From positions 1 through 64,000 of the forward strand of contig ONGG01000009.1 of the NCBI GenBank assembly GCA_900317305.1: a DNA stretch of 64,000 nucleotides. Reading direction: 5' to 3'. This document shows positions 61,830 through 64,000 of this stretch, piece by piece (position 1 is the first letter of the stretch; the number at the start of each line of letters is the position of its first letter). Source of the stretch: an uncultured Prevotellaceae bacterium (GTDB lineage Bacteria > Bacteroidota > Bacteroidia > Bacteroidales > Bacteroidaceae). Below the pieces are notes generated by a model that was not told the DNA's origin, ran no database searches, and worked only from the letters and a program-made list of their open reading frames with translations. Made by a program: the position numbers and the translations under genes.

Positions 61830-62879
61830 TTACATGCCTTGTTTCTGGCTGTCGTCCTCCTCTTCCTCGTACACGTTCCAGTGCGAGGTCACCCATTCCA
61901 GGACACGGCTCTCTATCAGGCCGTCCTTGCCATCGACCCTCACCCGTTTCTCGCTGACCATCGCCTTGGGCCATCCATTGAAGAAATAGAGATAGATCTC
62001 ATGGTTCACGCCCTGCACCTTCATCTTGGTGAACTCGTCGCTCTTCAGCGACTCGTTCAGTTTGCCGGCAATCGAATCGTTCACGATCATGCCCACGCTG
62101 CCGCCCACGAAGTCCATCAAGTCGGAGCCCGTCATATCGGTAGTGGTCTCGGCCACCACGCCATAGTCGCCCTCGTTGTCGGTATCTTCCTTGGGCACGG
62201 TGTAGAAGGCCTCGATGTCGATCTGTGCGGGATAGCCCAGCTCGTTTTTCGTCTCCAGGCGCTCTTTCTTCATCGAGAAGGCGGCGCCATGGGCATTGAA
62301 GAGCATCGTCAGCGGCTCGTAAATCTGCATGATGCCATTCTCCGAGGAGCAGCGGAGCAGGAACGTGCTCTCCATGCGCTGACGCAAGAGGACGCTGTCG
62401 AGCTCAGGATGGCGGGTATAGACATCGTCGAAGATTCGCTTGTAGTTGGCTTTCAGACTGTCGCGTATCTCCATCCAGTTGTCGATACGCTGGATAGAGC
62501 CCATCTCGTCGGTAGAGAAGCGGCAAGCCACGCCGAGGGGCATGGAGAGGAGGTCTTCGAACGACACTGCGCTCTCGTCGTAGATGGTGTTCCCCTTCAC
62601 CTGTTCCTGGGGCACGAGGAGCATCTTGTAGCCCTCGCTGGTGGAGTCGGTGACGGTCACCAGGAAGCGGGTAGTGACATCCACGGTGGTGAGGGTGTCG
62701 CCTCCATCCTTGATGCGCTCTTTCTGGTGGGTGTAGTCGTAAACCAACGAATCGCCCTTTGAGAAATAGGCCACCACCGAGATGGTGCTGTCCTCATCGG
62801 CTTCCAAAAGCTGACTGCTCTGGGCATGGCCGCCCAAGGCGATGAAGAGGGCAAAGAAAGTAAGAAAAATCTGTTTCAT
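61830..62879 (-). CDS. Exported protein of unknown function
   Basis: This 349-residue protein has a signal peptide (MKQIFLTFFALFIALGGHAQ). The mature protein begins with acidic segments (LLEADEDSTISVVAYFSKGD) and is mixed alpha/beta with long strands (SEGYKMLLVPQEQVKGNTI, AQIDIEAFYTVPKEDTDNEG). The C-terminus is very acidic (YEEEEDDSQKQ). No family recognised. It is followed by a terminator and lies between ruvA and a GH43 gene on the same strand; its 87-base upstream spacer contains GGAGTTCAG repeats. Confidence 0.7.
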   Translation of the reverse strand: MKQIFLTFFALFIALGGHAQSSQLLEADEDSTISVVAYFSKGDSLVYDYTHQKERIKDGGDTLTTVDVTTRFLVTVTDSTSEGYKMLLVPQEQVKGNTIYDESAVSFEDLLSMPLGVACRFSTDEMGSIQRIDNWMEIRDSLKANYKRIFDDVYTRHPELDSVLLRQRMESTFLLRCSSENGIMQIYEPLTMLFNAHGAAFSMKKERLETKNELGYPAQIDIEAFYTVPKEDTDNEGDYGVVAETTTDMTGSDLMDFVGGSVGMIVNDSIAGKLNESLKSDEFTKMKVQGVNHEIYLYFFNGWPKAMVSEKRVRVDGKDGLIESRVLEWVTSHWNVYEEEEDDSQKQGM

Positions 62880-62889
62880 TTTTATAGTT

Positions 62890-62930
62890 AAGGAGTTCAG
62901 GAGTTGCAGAAGTTCAGGAGTTCAGACATT
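62890..62930 (+). repeat. GGAGTTCAG tandem repeats, period 8-9
   Basis: Units AGGAGTTCA, GGAGTTGCA, GAAGTTCA, GGAGTTCAGAC then ATTAC. The same GGAGTTCAGACATTAC phrase occurs inverted at 36476-36500 and as GGAGTTCAGACAATA at 48250. Confidence 0.75.
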
Positions 62931-62966
62931 ACTCTTTTTGCTCTGGAGTTGCAGCAGTTCAAAATA

Positions 62967-64000
62967 TTATTTAAACTGCCACCAATCCAGATGGATGTCG
63001 CCGCTCACATTGCCGAAGCAGAGGTAGAGGTCGTGCACACCCGATGCCCCCTTCACCTTAGTGTTGAAGGCCTTGTAGGTGTCAACCGACCCTGTATTGC
63101 CCACCACCACCTGACCAATGACGGGACCGTCGACGGCATCGATGCGCAGGGTGACGGTACAACCGCCCGTGGCGGCCGCCGTCATCGCGAAGCGCTTGGC
63201 CCGCTTGGCGAAGTCGACGCCCCGGAGGCGGATATACTCGCCGTTGTCGATATGGTAGACATACATATTGCGGCGGCCAGTCGACTCAGGCATCTTCGCC
63301 ACCACGCCTGTGTTGGGGATGCCCATCTTGGCGGTCTTCAGTCCGTAGCCCCAAGCCATGGTCTCGGCCTCCACGCGCTGGTAAGGGTTGAGCCAGTGGA
63401 GCTGCTTCATCGGTTTCTGGTCGAGCCAGTAGGGTTCCTCACGGATGGTGCCGTCGGCATTGTAGGTGATCTCCATGCACGACACGCTGCGGCGCTCATG
63501 GTGCACATAGGTCTCGAGGTGCATCAGGTCGTAGTCCTGACCGAAGCAGTAGGAATGGCCCTTATAGTCGACGATGCCGGGATGGTTGCCACGGTTGCGG
63601 TCGGTGGGCCGCATGATGTAGCCCTTGGGCTCCCACGGACCGGTGGGCGAGTCGCTCATGGCATAGCCCAGCGCCTCGGGGCAGCAGGTGGTGGCATAGG
63701 CCAGGTAGTAGTGGCCGCCACGCTTGTAGAACCACGGTCCCTCCTGGTAGTGCTCGATGTGATAGGGCAGGCGCACCACGCTGTCGCGGAGCGATATCAT
63801 GTCGTCATTCAGTCGGGCGTAGAAGGTATAAGGGTTGCCCCAGTACATATAAGCCTGTCCGTCGGCATCGGTGAAGACGGTGGGGTCGATGTCATACCAG
63901 TTGCTCTGGTCCCACACGATGGGTTTGCCGAGGGGGTCTTTGAAGGGGCCGTAGGGCGAGTCGCTCACGAGCACACCGATGCCATGTCCGTGGAGGGGTG
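62967..64000 (-). CDS. GH43-family glycosidase with C-terminal CBM6 (5' end beyond window)
   Basis: The visible 340-odd residues lack the start; the frame is open to the window edge with GIGVLVSDSPYGPF before the first internal start. GH43 propeller blocks are present: DIDPTVFTDADGQAYMYWGN, EGPWFYKRGGHYYLAYATTC and RPTDRNRGNHPGIVDYKGHS. A CBM6-type carbohydrate-binding sandwich follows (about residues 205-335: QRVEAETMAWGYGLKTAKMG ... NGEYIRLRGVDFAKR ... GVHDLYLCFGNVSGDIHLDW). This domain pairing is usual in xylan- or arabinan-active GH43 enzymes. A different GH43 enzyme with a lipoprotein signal is at 24860. Confidence 0.88.
   Translation of the reverse strand, partial: PLHGHGIGVLVSDSPYGPFKDPLGKPIVWDQSNWYDIDPTVFTDADGQAYMYWGNPYTFYARLNDDMISLRDSVVRLPYHIEHYQEGPWFYKRGGHYYLAYATTCCPEALGYAMSDSPTGPWEPKGYIMRPTDRNRGNHPGIVDYKGHSYCFGQDYDLMHLETYVHHERRSVSCMEITYNADGTIREEPYWLDQKPMKQLHWLNPYQRVEAETMAWGYGLKTAKMGIPNTGVVAKMPESTGRRNMYVYHIDNGEYIRLRGVDFAKRAKRFAMTAAATGGCTVTLRIDAVDGPVIGQVVVGNTGSVDTYKAFNTKVKGASGVHDLYLCFGNVSGDIHLDWWQFK

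Overview
The window looks like chromosomal DNA of a Bacteroidales bacterium of the Prevotella/Segatella type. The evidence is recurrent promoters of the form TTTG-N19/20-TAnnTTTG, A-rich leaders before start codons instead of strong Shine-Dalgarno sites, a SprA-type type IX secretion translocon next to ruvA, LytS/LytTR and ECF-sigma/anti-sigma/TonB-receptor sets, and GH31/GH43 glycosidases. No rRNA or tRNA gene was found.

Layout. 1-413: 5' part of a group IIC intron inserted behind a terminator. 639-2564: dnaK. 2717-12839: a eukaryotic-type Ser/Thr kinase with a probable periplasmic domain, a small putative regulator, and two runs of poorly characterised exported proteins (5435-9428 and 9737-12782). 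13058-15478: GH31 glycosidase. 15553-17933: ABC-type ATPase + DUF4435/Toprim-like protein + small protein, resembling PARIS anti-phage systems. 17940-23613 (minus): dxs-trkA-trkH-manA operon. 23866-27233: VOC pseudogene, DIP1984-family protein, GH43 lipoprotein and acyl-ACP thioesterase. 27331-27807: repeat- and hairpin-rich spacer. 27934-30521: xpt, an exported protein and a stand-alone PIG-L deacetylase related to the C-terminal half of NagB fusions. 30689-32661: LytS/LytTR two-component pair. 32822-36221 (minus): DUF2490, DUF4956, VTC-domain protein and asd. 36720-40589: accessory region with small genes, a DUF6939-like gene, a sigma-factor gene almost devoid of cytosine on its coding strand, a degraded intron and a membrane protein/HTH pair. 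40776-44428: TonB receptor, anti-sigma and ECF sigma. 44766-46254: OM barrel and esterase. 46331-53209: complete histidine-to-glutamate operon ftcD-hutU-hutH-hutI behind tandem promoter repeats. 53419-61725: sprA and ruvA. 61830-64000: exported protein and a GH43-CBM6 enzyme cut by the window edge.

The intergenic DNA is unusually structured. It has 9-bp-period tandem arrays at five places, a dispersed promoter-bearing palindromic repeat, a 24-bp imperfect-palindrome repeat in three copies, and a pair of long related hairpins. The strongest unexplained signals are the C-depleted sigma gene (5 C in 480 nt, with no proline in the protein), the 9-bp arrays, and the ATPase/DUF4435 cassette. Functional names come from sequence recognition alone; no database search was run.
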